Assembly: GCA_903813345.2 (NCBI GenBank) | Contig: CAIIXF020000004.1 | Coordinates: 16,911,513-16,975,512 of the forward strand | Direction of reading: 5' to 3' | Source: Owenia fusiformis | Lineage: Eukaryota > Annelida > Polychaeta > Sabellida > Oweniidae | Length of the DNA: 64,000 bases | Part shown: positions 1-12,600 of the stretch, piece after piece | How the letters are laid out: every line of letters starts with the position of its first letter | Numbering within the stretch: the stretch's first letter is position 1 | Made by a program: the position numbers and the translations under genes | The notes under the pieces: model-generated | What the model saw: only the letters and a program-made list of their open reading frames with translations | Told to the model about the DNA's origin: nothing | The model's database searches: none

Positions 1-33
1 ACCTTAGTCAAAAGTAACAATTTTTCCTTAATA

Positions 34-600
34 CAGGGTGAGCCAAAAAGGTAACCCAAACAAATCTTAATAATCCAGTCCAATCATCCTGCATGGATTT
101 AGTGTCATATTTGGCAGAATTGAGTCTTGGTCAATGTATTATCAATCTACCCAGTCTCAGTGGTCTATCTCTAGTGGTCACGATTTTATGGCCATTTTAT
201 ACCATGCCATGAAATATGGGTGTCATGCCTGGAGGCCAACTTGAACGTATCGTGCGTTGTTGTTCAAATCAGGAGCATAAAAATCATGTGTTATGACTCT
301 CATCTTCATTCTTATCTCTTGTTTTAATGTTTCAAGTGTTGTTAGTATCGAAAAAAGGTCCACAGATAAAAAAAAACTGGTGGTATTGATGTCCAGTCAG
401 TTAGGCATATTTCGATATTTTGAGCACATTTTGTAAATGGCCATAAAATCGTGACTATTAAGGATAGATCAATGACACTTAGTAGAATGAAAGAACATTG
501 AACAAGGTAATTGTGCCAAATATGATGTCAAACCCATGCTGAATGACTGGGTTATTAACAAACATTTGGTTGGGTTACCTTTTTTGGCTCATATTAATAA
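34..600. mobile_element. Palindromic MITE, CAGGGTG-ended Tc1/mariner type
   Basis: The left end reads TACAGGGTGAGCCAAAAAGG. The right end near 565-600 is its inverted copy, although the last bases have decayed. The arms pair further inwards: a block with ACGATTTTATGGCCATTT near 180-200 recurs inverted near 432-450. There is no coding capacity. The ends match three better preserved elements at 28715, 37720 and 44894, which are flanked by TA. Classification as Tc1/mariner derived rests on that similarity. Confidence 0.7.
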
Positions 601-1537
601 ACTGATGTCAGGGACGGCGATATTTAACATTTTGTTGCCTTTTCAAGGATATTTTTTGACCACTGATTGTAACAAATCGTTCTCTGTTTTACCAGAAAAG
701 GTATATTATATATCAAATTGAATTTAAAGGGAAAAAACATTTGATAATTTAACAGTTATCAACTAAAAGTAGGGCTTCCTCTATATTTCACCTGGCATTT
801 GCTGTTTTTCTACTTTTGTTTTACATAATCCTTTCCTGAAAACCTCAAAAAACTGTTTTCAGGACAAAATAAGCCTTTACAAATAATTTAGTTGTGCTAT
901 TGAGTTCAAATATGACATATCTTGGAAGTAATTAAACAAAAGTAAGGTCACCCCAAAAGTGGGTGTGGTAAAATATTGAAATTTCAAATATTATTTTCAC
1001 GCTCAATATTCACTTAATGACCCTGATACTTATCAAAGACAATGTTCAGGTGTACAATACCCTCCTTGATATTTTTCATGCAATTCTGATGAATTGATAC
1101 AGAAATAAATACATTGTTATATTAAATTCGGGCTATTTGATGGCCTATTTTCAGATATTTGGCGCTAGAAATGCCAATTATTGCACTCAAATAGTTGGTT
1201 AACAATTTTTAGTTGCTCTTATGTCAGTAAACTATCATAATATTACTCGTTTAGTTGACAAGAGTATTCCATTTTGAAATAAAAAAATATTTACAATCCC
1301 ATACTCAAATGTGGAGGGGGGTACCTGGAATGTGACATTTCATGTTTGTCCACTGCATATATTTTTCTATATTTTTGATATGTTTTTCAACTGGTATCAA
1401 TATACAATATAAGCCTAATTTAAAAACTGTTGCAATTTTTGGGATGTTAAACTTCCATTTGCCTAGCCTAAATGTCATGATTGCACCATGGTCACATCTA
1501 TACAGTTCATCAATGAAGTTTTTAATTGTGAAGATGA
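601..1537. other. Stretch without recognisable gene
   Basis: AT-rich sequence with only short chance reading frames. I see no exon, RNA gene or clear repeat ends here. The lower end of the LTR-element fossil described next may reach into it, but no second LTR is visible. Confidence 0.5.
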
Positions 1538-2901
1538 TCATAAAATAGTAAATAAGCATAAATTGAAGAATTCAATACACATCTCTTGAGGTTGTAGGTC
1601 TTGACGAATCATATCCAACAATGAAACATCAAAGAGTATAGCTTTGTGATGAATTGGTGTCTTTCCTTTCCAAAATAGATGTTCTCCTAATTGTTTCCAT
1701 ATTGTTGAAGATTCAGGTGATCCCTGTCTGGTTATAATTTGATCCAGTTTTTCCTGCTGGGTTTTTATCACTGTTTTATATGTTTCCATTGTTTCAGATC
1801 GTTCCTTGAGTTGATTCTTGATAGCAATGATTGTATTTAGATTATCACAGGTAACTGTCAATACATTCAATCTCGCCTCAGAATCCGTCAGATCAGATTT
1901 CAGTTTGGAGATGGTTTGATCATCCCTAGTTGTACGATCAGAATATTCTTGTAAGTCGCTTTGTAATTCTTGGATCTGTACGTTGAGCTTTAATTACCGC
2001 TGAAATGTTATTGTTCTGTGATTGTAGGGTCTGGATGCGTTCTTTGTATATTCGATTGCCATTCTTCTGTCCATATAATTCGCTCCCTATGCGTTTGTAG
2101 TTGTCCATATTGTATTTATAAATGTCCATATTTACAGTTGCTGTTTGGAAAGATTTATTATGCTGCTTTGGTCGCTCATTTGATTTTAAGAGTTTTGTTT
2201 GTGTTGAAACAGAATTGGTTGCTTTCACGAAATTTTGCTGGATTGTCTGGAATTCCTGGTGATCTCTATCACGGTGTCCATATATTTGGCATTTTGAACA
2301 GAAATACCTGGCATTTTTGAATAGTTCACATTGTCGTTTGGTGTGGTTTACAGATTTACAAAACCAGCATCGTTTCACAAATGAGGTGGTATTCCATTTC
2401 GTTGTAAATTCCATTTTTAAGATTCAGCTTAAGGTTCAGTCCACTTTTCACTTGCTGCTATTTTTGCCTACCCCACTGTTGCTCACCCCACTCCTGGTAC
2501 CAATGTAATGTCCGGGGCTAAGGCCGTGGGTGGCGATAATATAAAAGTCAACAGAAAAGTAATATAAAATACGATAAAACAAATCTATTTCAATTCTTCA
2601 AAAATCATGTTCTGTACAGTCTATGTATAAGCAACAACTGAGACTGGGCCAACACCCAAACTCAAGTGAGTGAATATTTTCCATATATGGAAGTTACAAA
2701 ACAACATTTAACATATAACATGAAAAGCTAAAACTGGTTTGAAACAAAAGATAGTGAAAAGGTAAGGCATGGCAAACAAGAGGATTAAAACATGATACAG
2801 TAGTAACCTAGGGACCTGTTAAAATGAGAATAAGGGAAATATATAGGACTGATCAATATGAAAAGCGAGAAATATAAAAATATGAAAATGGCCATGTTAC
2901 A
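1538..2901 (-). mobile_element. LTR retrotransposon fossil (one LTR plus gag-like region)
   Basis: The segment 2504-2901 (398 bp) reads on the minus strand from TGTAACATGG to GACATTACA, the TG..CA form of an LTR. Directly inside it lies TGGTACCAGGAGTGGGG, placed and shaped like a tRNA primer-binding site. The region that follows (about 1538-2414) has gag-like character, including two adjacent zinc knuckles. No protease, reverse transcriptase, integrase or second LTR is seen, so this is a broken and incomplete copy with several breaks. The family (Ty3-like or other) cannot be fixed and the age is probably old. It abuts a LINE remnant. Confidence 0.6.
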
Positions 2902-2930
2902 TCCCTATCAAGAGAATTTCAAAGACTACT

Positions 2931-3509
2931 TTCCTTAGAGTTATTATCGATGATAAACTTAAATGGAATGAGCATATTGCTCATGTATCTACCAAAATTT
3001 CACAAGTAGAAGGAATTCTTTACAAGGTCAAAAATAAGATAAATCACACTGCAATGCTGTCTATTTATTACTGTCTTATATATAGCCATATAAATTATTG
3101 TATTCTTATCTGGGGAACAGCAACTAAAGCTCTATTGTTTCACATTCTGAAAGTACAAAAAAGGTTCTTAAGACTAATTACAAACAGTGTTAGAACTAAA
3201 GATACTTAAATTAGAAGATATTCATAAACTAAATGTTGGTATTTTGTATTTAATTGTCTCAAATGACCTAAAGAATTACCTCAAACTTTATTCTATGACT
3301 ACTTCATATCAAATGCTCAAACTCATGGTCAAGAGACACGTTATTGATTCAATCTTAGAGCTATTCAATTTAAATCTACATTTGGACAAAGGAGCATTAA
3401 ATACATAGGACAAACAACATGGAATGAATTACCTGAAACTTTTAAACATCTGAATTCTAGAAATAAATTTAAGTCAGATTTGAAAAAGTATTATCTGGAC
3501 AAGTATTAA
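2931..3509 (+). pseudogene. LINE reverse transcriptase, C-terminal fragment (CR1/Jockey-like)
   Basis: The translation begins FLRVIIDDKLKWNEHI, the block that follows the reverse transcriptase core in CR1/Jockey/Rex-type LINEs. It continues through YYCLIYSHINYCILIWG and LKVQKRFLRLITNS to an end near LKKYYLDKY with a TAA stop at 3507-3509. The reading frame is broken near 3185 and again further on, and everything upstream of the palm-domain end is missing. It is a 5'-truncated dead copy, cut on its upstream side by the LTR element. Its 3' tail appears to resume after the MITE at 3506-4065 and to end near 4275 with TGAATAAACAA. Confidence 0.8.
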
Positions 3510-4065
3510 AGGAATATTCCTTGCCAGACCATCTCTCTCCTAATATGGTAGCTATAACCATACATATACTTTCCATGTTTAGTAAAACATAGACAAATGT
3601 TTTGATATTGTCAATATTGATAACTTAAAAATATATTGCTCAATCCCAGTAGGCTGCCATCTTTTAAGATTTCACTCAGGAAGTGATGTCATCGACTCTC
3701 AACTTTGCATATAGCATTAGGTAAGGAGCTATTGGAATTACAAAACCAGCTGAATATTTTTTTCAATTTGGTATATGATTTAAATCCTTCTTGTAATCTC
3801 TTCTTTAATTCTAAGCACAGAAGATAAGGGGTTCTTGTCAAGAAGTGATTTTGTGCTTCTTTCCTATACTGTAATAGGCACGGTTATAACAGGTGAGAGT
3901 CGATGACATCACTTCCTGAATGAAATCTTAAAAGATGGCAGCTTACTTGAAATGAGTAATACAATTTTGAATTAACAATATTGACCATTTCGAAACATTT
4001 TCCCGTGTTTTGCTAAATATGTAGAGTATATATTTGATTATAGCTGGAAAGGAATATTCCTTTAA
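3506..4065. mobile_element. TTAA-flanked palindromic MITE (piggyBac-like target)
   Basis: Both ends carry TTAA (3506-3509 and 4062-4065) followed inward by AGGAATATTCCTT and its inverted copy. The arms also pair internally: GCTGCCATCTTTTAAGATTT near 3653 and GAAATCTTAAAAGATGGCAG near 3925, with the adjoining GGAAGTGATGTCATCGACTC. About 560 bp with no open frame. TTAA flanks are known for piggyBac and Kolobok elements, so the superfamily is an inference. The left TTAA overlaps the stop codon of the LINE fragment. Confidence 0.75.
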
Positions 4066-5280
4066 CTTGATCTGTATAACATTTAGCTATATGTGCTTAT
4101 ATATATGTATATTTCTTTATCTTCTATTACTTTTCTCCTAACTTTCTATCTATAAAAACAGTTTTATATCTTGTCATCTTGATTAATACAATTATGTAAT
4201 ATAATCATATGTAACTATATACACCCGCATGGGTGTCAGTTGACTGTACATTGAACATTGATATAATTGATGAATAAACAACTATGCAACGTGTAAAATA
4301 TATTATGTATTTTTTAATATTCCAAAAAAATCTACAAATATTTTGTTGCGGTTTTATCTTTACATCGTAATTTCAATCACCGCCCAGCTAGCTTTTCAAA
4401 CGAGTGACTTTGAAATATCAAAACTTCATGCTATTCTCATACTTGTAAAACCTAACGTGACTGTCATACACCATTTACTAAGCAGTAAAAATAACTTGCT
4501 ACATGGGTGACAAAATGTTTCTAGTTTCCTGTTGAATGTCGAGTCTCGCATCACACGATTGTGATTTTAGGCGATCTGTCTGATTGGGGTGATGTACGAC
4601 ATTATGTCCAAATCGTACTGAATTTCACCTTATTGAATAACTGGTCAGTATCAAGCGAAGGTAACGGCCGTAATCTTCGCATCTAAGATGGCAGACGGTA
4701 GGTGTCGATTTTGATATTTTATCGAATTAAACTACTTCATAGTTGACGTTATGCTTTGATATTTGAACTCTATCAAGCGTATATGACATCGAAGCTCTGG
4801 AGTATGATCATATGTCCATATACCATTCGTAGGCACCACAGTTCAACGATATCTTCAACCGCTTAAGGGAAGGTATATCTAGAAATGTTTCATGTAGAAA
4901 AAGATTTATAACATCTGCCTATCGAATATACATGTATATATATATATTATGTGTATATGTATTAACTATTTTGATATATAAACTATGCTACACACTTTTA
5001 AGACATCTGAGTCTTAAAAGATTTCTTTTTTTGTGGATAAATGATTGTGTAATTTACGACCTGGATTTCCACCTACCCAACCATCATACAGGGTGTGATC
5101 TTCATCTTTTCAAACATACTATATTGTTATTTTGGATATTTCTAAAGGTCATAGATCCTGAAGCAGAAGTCAAATTTCAATTCTGATGTTAGATAACAGT
5201 TCTGAGAAAATTCACTTCAAGCCAATATTAATGGAATTTTTTTTGACAAACCTTCTAGACTCTGATATCTCAAAATAGAT
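4066..5280. other. LINE tail followed by unassigned sequence with a dispersed-repeat copy
   Basis: 4066 to about 4290 looks like the AT-rich 3' tail of the interrupted LINE. 4640-4800 holds a block around ACGGCCGTAA and CTAAGATGGC that recurs near 60665-60830. A short segment 4833-4872 has acceptor-like and donor-like borders and an open frame (APQFNDIFNRLRE), but no partner exon is visible. The rest shows nothing I can name. Confidence 0.4.
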
Positions 5281-5282
5281 TC

Positions 5283-6140
5283 AAGACAAAAATTCAATTC
5301 CTGCTCTATATAGCGATTCTGGCTGGCTTACCCCGAAAGACACTAGAACACTAGATATTGTGCGTCTATGGAATAGATTCACATTCATGGAAAATAATAG
5401 ACTCACCAAAAAAATATTTAATATTGACTACAATCAACTTAATGGATGGTGTTCAGATATAAAATCAATTTTCAATGAGTTAGGGATGAATGATCATTAT
5501 AACCAGAAACAATATGTTAATATCATCTTTGTTAAGAGGGAACTAAAGTTAAAATTACAAGAAAAATTACGCATAGACATTGAATCACAACCCAAATTGA
5601 GGACTTACATAACTTTTAAACATGACTGCCCAATAGAACAATATTTACTTACATCATCATTGACAAGGGGTGAACGCTCTTTAATAGCTCAGTTAAGAAC
5701 TGGTATACTTCCTTTAGCAATAGAAACGGGGAGATTTACTCAACCGAAAACTCCAGTAAACCAAAGACAGTGCCAAATTTGTAACTCAAATGAAATTGAA
5801 AATGAAAGCCATTTTGTATTTGAGTGTTCATATTATTCAGAAGCTAGAAAGTATATTCTTCAAGAAATCAAAAACAATTCCTTTAAAGATATATTAGAAA
5901 ATAAAAAATATATTAAATGCTTTGGAAAGTATTTGCCAAAAATATTCTATAGAAGGAAAAAAGTTTTATTTAAAAATCAAAATCAATAATAATGTTGAAC
6001 TGAACTGCACTAATTTTATTATATATTTGTATTGTTATAAATGTAACTTATGTAAAATGTGTCTCATAAGCCCAGGTAGGGCTGGCTATCTTAGATAGGT
6101 GATACTTAAATAAATGAATGAATAAATAAATAAATAAAAT
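5283..6140 (+). pseudogene. 5'-truncated LINE, C-terminal zinc-finger end and 3' tail
   Basis: One frame is open from about 5283 to a TAA at 5987-5989. It encodes roughly 230 residues matching the C-terminal end of a non-LTR retrotransposon polyprotein: LRTYITFKHDCPIEQYLLTS, then RGERSLIAQLRTGILPLAIE, then a zinc finger CQICNSNEIENESHFVFEC. This Cys/His finger is typical of LINE ORF2 ends in many invertebrates. The copy ends with GCCCAGGTAGGGCTGGCTA and a (TAAA)n tail at 6108-6138, a LINE-like 3' terminus. The reverse transcriptase core is missing, so the copy is dead. The intact frame suggests it is fairly young. Confidence 0.85.
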
Positions 6141-6454
6141 TTTGTGTTCAAATTTTTAGTTTTTTTATGAGGAACACGAAAATATTGAAGGATGACAGAG
6201 AGATAGAAAAAAGTTGAAAAATACAAGATTTGACATAGTTCTTGACCTTTGACCTAAATAAAAAATGACCTAATTTCACATAAACAGAGACACATTCCTT
6301 GGATAGCCATGAAAGCAGGTTAAAGTAAGATCTTCTAGATTGTGAGAAAACTCGACCATTGATCTTCAAATAGCTGACTTGGTCAGATACAGATAATGTC
6401 GAAATTTTTGTATGAAGTATACCACAGCAAGTAGTTCTCTTCTGTTTCAACTTA

Positions 6455-7360
6455 TTGTGATTGGTTGGTTGGTTGGTTGGTCGATTTGTTAATTGGCTGG
6501 TTATCTTGCATTGTTAACAGCTGTTGCTGGTTGTCTGGTTAATTGGTTGGTTGTCTGGTTATCTGGCTTGTTCACTGGTTGATGAATTGTCTTCTTGTCT
6601 AGTCGCTTGCCTGCTTGGTTGATTGATTGGTTGGCTGCTTGATTAGTTGCCTGTTTGATTAGTGTTTGCTTGCTCGGCCACTTGCCTGCCTAGCTGTTGC
6701 TTGCTTTGTTTGTTTGTTGCTTGATTGCTTTTGCTAAGTTTGTTGCTTGCTTGTTTGCTTAGTTGGTTGCTTTGTTACTAGATAGGTTACTTGGTTGCTT
6801 GTTTGAAGATGTGCTTGCTTGGTTTCTTACTTACTTGTACAGGTAGTTGCTTGCTTGATGTGTGGCTGCGTGCTTTGTCCGCTGCTTGATTTGTTGCTTA
6901 CTGCTTGCTAAATTGGTTGGTTGATTTGCTTTTTGCTTGATCAGCTGATGCTTGATCGGATGGTTTGCTGGTTGGTGGGTTGGATACTTGCTTTGTTGGT
7001 TGCTTGCTAGTGGGATTACTTGCTTTGCTAATCGTATGTTTGGTTGGGTGTTTTCTTTGTGTCTTACTTATTTGTATGGTTGGTTGCTTGCTTACTTGTC
7101 TAGTTAGTTGTCTTGGTTAGTTGCTTGTTTGTCTGCTTGTTTTATGGCTTGCTGCTTGCTTAATTGGTTTCTTGCTTAGTTAGTTTGTTGCTTTGTGGCT
7201 TGCCCGGTTGACTGCTTGTTTGTTTGCTTGCTTGCTAAAGTTTGTTGGTTGCTGGCTTAGTTTTTTCCTTGCTTGGTTGGGTGCTTGTTTGTTTTTTTAA
7301 TTTTATTGTCTGGTTAGTTGCTTGGTTGGTTGGTAACTTGTTCTTTACTTTGTTTATTCA
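6455..7360. repeat. Degenerate TTGG/TTGC tetranucleotide tract
   Basis: About 900 bp built from variants of GGTT, GCTT and GTTT words (TTGGTTGGTTGG at the start, then TTGCTTGCTTGG). The tract is strongly strand-biased, G and T rich on the plus strand. It has no coding potential. Confidence 0.85.
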
Positions 7361-7499
7361 ACCCTACATTTTGTGGTTGATACGTGGAACGCCATCTAGG
7401 TCCAGGCAGTAAATTACATTACCTCGAAAGATGATGGTGTATCAACCGTTGTCAAAATGAGAGAATGGTTACTACCGACCCGAAATCCATGAATGACGT

Positions 7500-8750
7500 A
7501 ACGCAAGAAATGTTATTTCAGTACATATTTAGAAAGTGTATAAACAATAATAATACATGACTAATACTGACACCAAATGGCATATAAAAGTATAATGTCA
7601 AGTATCAAAAAAAGTATTACTAGCAAATAAAAAGAAAGCCCATTACGTTTTATGGAAAATTTGTTCGCATGTTCAATATGGAAGTTGTCACATTGGCGGG
7701 TGTTATAATTATATGTATTGCAGTTTATTTGGAAAGTATCGAGTAGAGAATTTAGTATTTGGTCACCATATTTTACTTGGTACATGAAAATTGCTTTATT
7801 CAGCTTATTTATATCATATATATTCAGAAGATTAAATTCTTTGAATAATGGAGCTATATGATCATTTTTTCCTAAAACAATGCAGACAAATCGTTTTTGA
7901 ATCATGTGAATTTTATTAAGATAAGATTTGTAGTTGTTACCCCAAATAATATTGCAGTAATTGAGTTGAGAGTTAATAAGAGAGTAGTATATACTGAGCA
8001 AAGCACTTTTTGTTAAAAAATTATGGACTCCGTACAAGACCCCAATGCACTGAGAAATCTTTTTTCTAAGTTTTTGATATGCTCTTTGAAAGTTAAATTG
8101 GCATCAATAGCTATTCCTAAGAAAGATATAGAGCTGTCTTGCTTGAGTTTGGTGTCATTTATTTTGAGAAAGTGATTGTTAGAAGTTTTACCTGGTCCAA
8201 AGAGAATCCATTTAGTTTTGTCAATGTTTAAAGAAAGTTTATTGGCATTGATCCAGTCACTGAGCTTTGAAAGTTCTTCATTTGCGGTGTCAAATAGAGT
8301 GGGTAAATCTTTGTGAGAGGCCAAGAGATTGATATCATCAGCAAATTGGATCAATTCAAAGAAATCAGAGGATTTGTAGATGTCATTTATGTAAAGAAGA
8401 AATAAAATAGTACCAAGCACTGAACCTTGAGGGACACCATGAGATAATGAGGTTTGTTTCGATTTACAGCCATTAGAAATAACAGTCTGATGACGTTGAG
8501 TTAAGTAACTTTGAAACCATGAAATGGTAACCTCGTCATGTGAGAGTTTATCTAATACTATATTATGATCAATAGTGTCAAATGCTTTTGAGAAGTCTAA
8601 TGATATCCCTAGATGAGGAATTTTGCTTTCATTTGGACATCTTATCTTTCCAATCAAAGTGAGAAGTGGCATGTATGTAGACTTTTTCTTCTGGAAACCA
8701 AATTGTTTTTTATAGAGTATTTCAAATTTGTTTAAAAAGCTTACAAGGCA
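7500..8750 (-). pseudogene. LINE reverse transcriptase fragment (CR1/Jockey-like), broken
   Basis: The minus strand encodes the core of a non-LTR reverse transcriptase: KKQFGFQKKKSTYMP near 8700, then LGISLDFSKAFDTIDHNI, HGVPQGSVLGTILFLLYIND and the catalytic FADDINLLAS motif at about 8325-8360, then FLGIAIDANLTFKEHI. After a frame change near 8025 the C-terminal part follows (YYSLINSQLNYCNIIWGNN, IHMIQKRFVCIVLG). The apurinic endonuclease and the N-terminus are missing. The catalytic DD pair is kept, but the frame break and truncation make it inactive. It is in the opposite orientation to the two LINE fragments upstream. Confidence 0.9.
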
Positions 8751-8945
8751 ATAATGTACAATATATGCTGATCAAACATGGTTGCAATAAAGAAATATAG
8801 ATATATATGCATAATAGTCAATTACTTTAGGTTTTTAACAGCTGATAGATAGCCATGCATGAATATATTTATAGGATTAGTGCCATTCACCGCTTTACCT
8901 TACTCACTTCGATTTTGAAACGTATGGCTCTCCAACGGAGAAGTG

Positions 8946-9640
8946 GACTGCTGAATAATAGTGACCTTTGGAACACGAATTAAGTTGATCCGCGGCTTAC
9001 TTTCGTTCTCTAACTATGTCATACATCATTATCATCCTTCCGTGCAAGTATTGGAGCGCTGAAGTACTTCCTTTTCGATCGAGACTTTGTAATTGTTAGT
9101 CCAGTGAATGTTTTTTTTCTGCCAAATTCCAATATGGCGATTTCTGCTCGGACATTTTCGTAAATCTCGAACCTAACTCATTCTCAAACGGACCTTTTAC
9201 ACCCTCCATTGGGATCTCCCCATGGGAAAAAAATAATTCATCTGATTTTTCAAAATGAGTATTCTGCTTCAATTATTACATTTATATGCACACTGGTATC
9301 TTGTTGACCTATAGTCAGCACTGTATTGATGTATAGGCCACTTATTAGGGTCATAATTCAATCATGAAGTGTAGAGGCATAGATTCCAAACCAGGAAGTA
9401 TTTTTGTGTCTGTCAAAATCCATTTACATCCTACGCATCCCTGCATCTTATCCAAATATGTTACTACATAATGAAATATAATAGTATAATCTTTGGTTTT
9501 ACAAACTTGTATGATATTTGATAAGTGTAAAAGTTGTTTTTGGAGCATTTTTCTATAGCCATTTTGTAGGGAAAAAAATGATGAAAAAATGTACAATCTT
9601 TTAATTTTAAGTATGACCTGAATCGATTGCAAACTTCATA
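8946..9640 (+). repeat. Left arm of a 10 kb inverted-repeat structure
   Basis: GCAAGTATTGGAGCGCTGAA near 9046 and CTGAATCGATTGCAAACTT near 9618 recur inverted at about 19113 and 18704. The arm contains CCAATATGGC, also matched on the right. The middle of the arm (9240-9600) is less alike. It brackets the tandem array and the foldback element. Confidence 0.75.
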
Positions 9641-9689
9641 TTTGCACATTTGATGAGATAAACCATTTGTGTCGTATTGTGAAATTATT

Positions 9690-12600
9690 AGACTCCAGAT
9701 GAAAATCTGGAGTCTATTGCTTTTGCCAGTTTTCTTTATTATTATTATTATTATTAGACTCCAGATGAAAATCTGGAGTCTATTGCTTTCGTCAGTTTTC
9801 TTTATTATTATTAGACTCCAGATGTAAATCTGGAGTCTATTGTTTTCGTCAGTATTCTTATTCTTATTATTATTATTCTTTGTTTATTATTCTTTCCCAG
9901 TTTTCTCGTTAACTAGAAGATATTGAGTCAAGTCCTATATATGGTCCATTTAGGTCCTAGATGTAGTTTCTCGGAAATTGGGTCAAATTTTTATCTAGGT
10001 CAAAGGTCAAGAACTAGGTCAAATCCAGTACTTTGTCACTTTTTTCGATTTTCTCGGTCGTCCTTTAATATTTTCGATCCGGGTTTTTTTCATTGTGTTC
10101 CTTATAAAAAAGTAGGAAACCTAGGGTCGATTTAGTTTTTTGATATCTCAAACCGATTTCGAGATATCAGTGTCCGAAAACGAGGTCCAAAACAAAGTTC
10201 TCCGAATCAAATGTCCAGGATATTAGTCTTATAGAAAATTTTCTCAGGATTCCGAATCTGAAAACGAAATTTGGATCTGACTACCAGTTCGGAAGTTATG
10301 GCGTTTTGAAAACTCAAAAATCGCTAAATTTGGTGCCCATGTTAAGTCAATGGGAAAAAATATTTTTTTGAAGTGAAAAATACGGAATATAGACTGAGTT
10401 CAGCTTCATATAATCAAAGCTTTTAAAAGAAGGGGACCTCAAAAGCCATCTAGCTTCACAATTTGGACACCGAAATGCCTAGGTCAAAATCTAGGTCAAA
10501 TTCATAGGTTTTCCTTATTTTTTCGATTCTGACACTACACTTTAATTATATTCTTCGAAATTGTGTATACATGTAGCTAAGAATATGCTAATAGTGTTAG
10601 CCTTTTGCCGTCAGAAAGTATTTTGACCCACTTTTGAGATATGGTGTCCGAAAAGTAGGTCAAAATAAAAAGTTCTCCAAATTTGACGTTTGAGTTATGA
10701 ATTAAGTATAAAATTTTCTCAGGAATCCGAATCTGCAAACCAAATTTCGATCCGACTCCAGGTTCGGAAGTTATGGCGTGTCCGAAAAGTAGGTCAAAAT
10801 AAAAAATCTCCAAATTTAACGTATGAGTTATGAATTAGGGGTAGAATTTTGTCAGGAATCCGAATCTGCAAACCAAATTTCGATCCGACTTCCGGTTCGG
10901 AAGTGATAGCGTTTTGAAATTTCGAGAAAAATCGATCTGATGGTATCCTGATAGAAAGTCAAGAGTAGAGAAGAAAATATTGAAAAATTCATCCATCCTT
11001 CCTATCTCATCCTACCCTATCCTTCCTATCTATCCTTCCTTCATATCTTTTCCTTCCTATCCTTCCTATCCTATCCTATCCTTTCTTCCTATTCTATTCT
11101 ATCCTATCCTTCTTTCTTATTCTATCCTATCGTTCTTTCCTATTCTATCCTACCTTCCTATTTTATTTATCCATCTCTTTCTAGATGACTCAGCTTATTC
11201 TGGATGACTCGGCTTATTCTGGATGACTCGGCTAAAAAAAAAGTCTAGATCTGGAGTCTGAAATTGAACTTCGTTCAATTTCCAAAATCTAGTTATTATT
11301 ATTCTTTCAGAATCTTCCTCCTTCCCAGATTTCTCACCAACTAAAAGAATTTACTTTAAGCTGCTTACATGATCAACTAGGGGCAGTACCTGGGATGATG
11401 GGAAATTAGGTCAAATTTTTATCTAGGTCAAGGGTCAAGAACTAGGTCAAATCAAGGTCAAATCAACATTCTGTCAATTATCTTCGTTGTTGTTTGTCGT
11501 AACTACTTCATCTTAGTTTCTACATGTAGCTTAGAAAAAAACAAATCGAGAGTGTGCCATCCGTTTTTTGATTACTCTTAGCGATTTTGAGATATGGCGT
11601 CCTGAAAGTAGGTCAAAACCAAAAAGTTCTCCAGATTTAACATATGAGCTATGAAATAAGGGTAGAATTTTCTCAGGAATCCGAATCTGCAAACCAAATT
11701 TTGATCCGACTTCCCGTTCGGAAGTTATGGCGTTTTGAAAGCTCAAAAATCGCTAAATTTGGTGCCCCATGTAAAGTCAATGGGAAAAAAGATTTTTTTG
11801 AAGTGAAAAATACGAAACATAGACTGAGTTCAGCTAAATATAATGAAAGCTTTTAAAAGAAGGGGACCTCATAAGCCATCTAGCTTCAAAATTTGGACAC
11901 CAAAATGCCTAGGTCAAAATCTAGGTCAAATTCAAAGTTTTTCCTTATTTTTGCGATTCTGACACAACAGATTAATTATATTCTTCGAAATTTTGTATAC
12001 ATGTAGCTAAGAATCTGCTCATAGTGTTAGCCTTTTGCCGTCAGAAAGTATTTTGCCCCATTTTTGAGATATGGTGTCCGAAAAGTAGGTCAAAATAAAA
12101 AATTCTCAAAATTTGACGTTTGAGTTATGAATTAAGTATAGAATTTTCTCAGGAATCCGAATCTGCAAACCAAATTTCGATCCGACTTCCGGTTTGGAAG
12201 TTATGGCGTGTCCGAAAAGTAGGTCAAAATAAAAAAGTTTCAAATTTAACGTATGAGCTATGAATTAAGGATAGAATTTTCTCTGGAATCCAAATCTGCA
12301 AACCAAATTTCGATCCGACTTCCGGTTCGGAAGTTATGGCGTTTTGAAAGCTCAAAAATCGCTAAATTTGGTACCCCATGTTATGTCAATGGGAAAAAAT
12401 ATTTTTTTGAAGTGTAAAATACGAGATATAGACTAAGTACAGCTAAACATAATGGAAGCCCATAAAAGAAGGGGACCTCAAAACCTTCTAATCTTGAAAA
12501 TTTGGACAACAAAATGCCTAGGTCAAAATCTAGGTCAAATTCAAAGCTTTTCCTTATTTTTGCGATTCTGACACTACACTTTAATTATATTCTTCGAAAT

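Noticed and set aside
10980-11207. 75-codon frame rich in Ser, Tyr and Pro
   Set aside because: Translation of a pyrimidine microsatellite.
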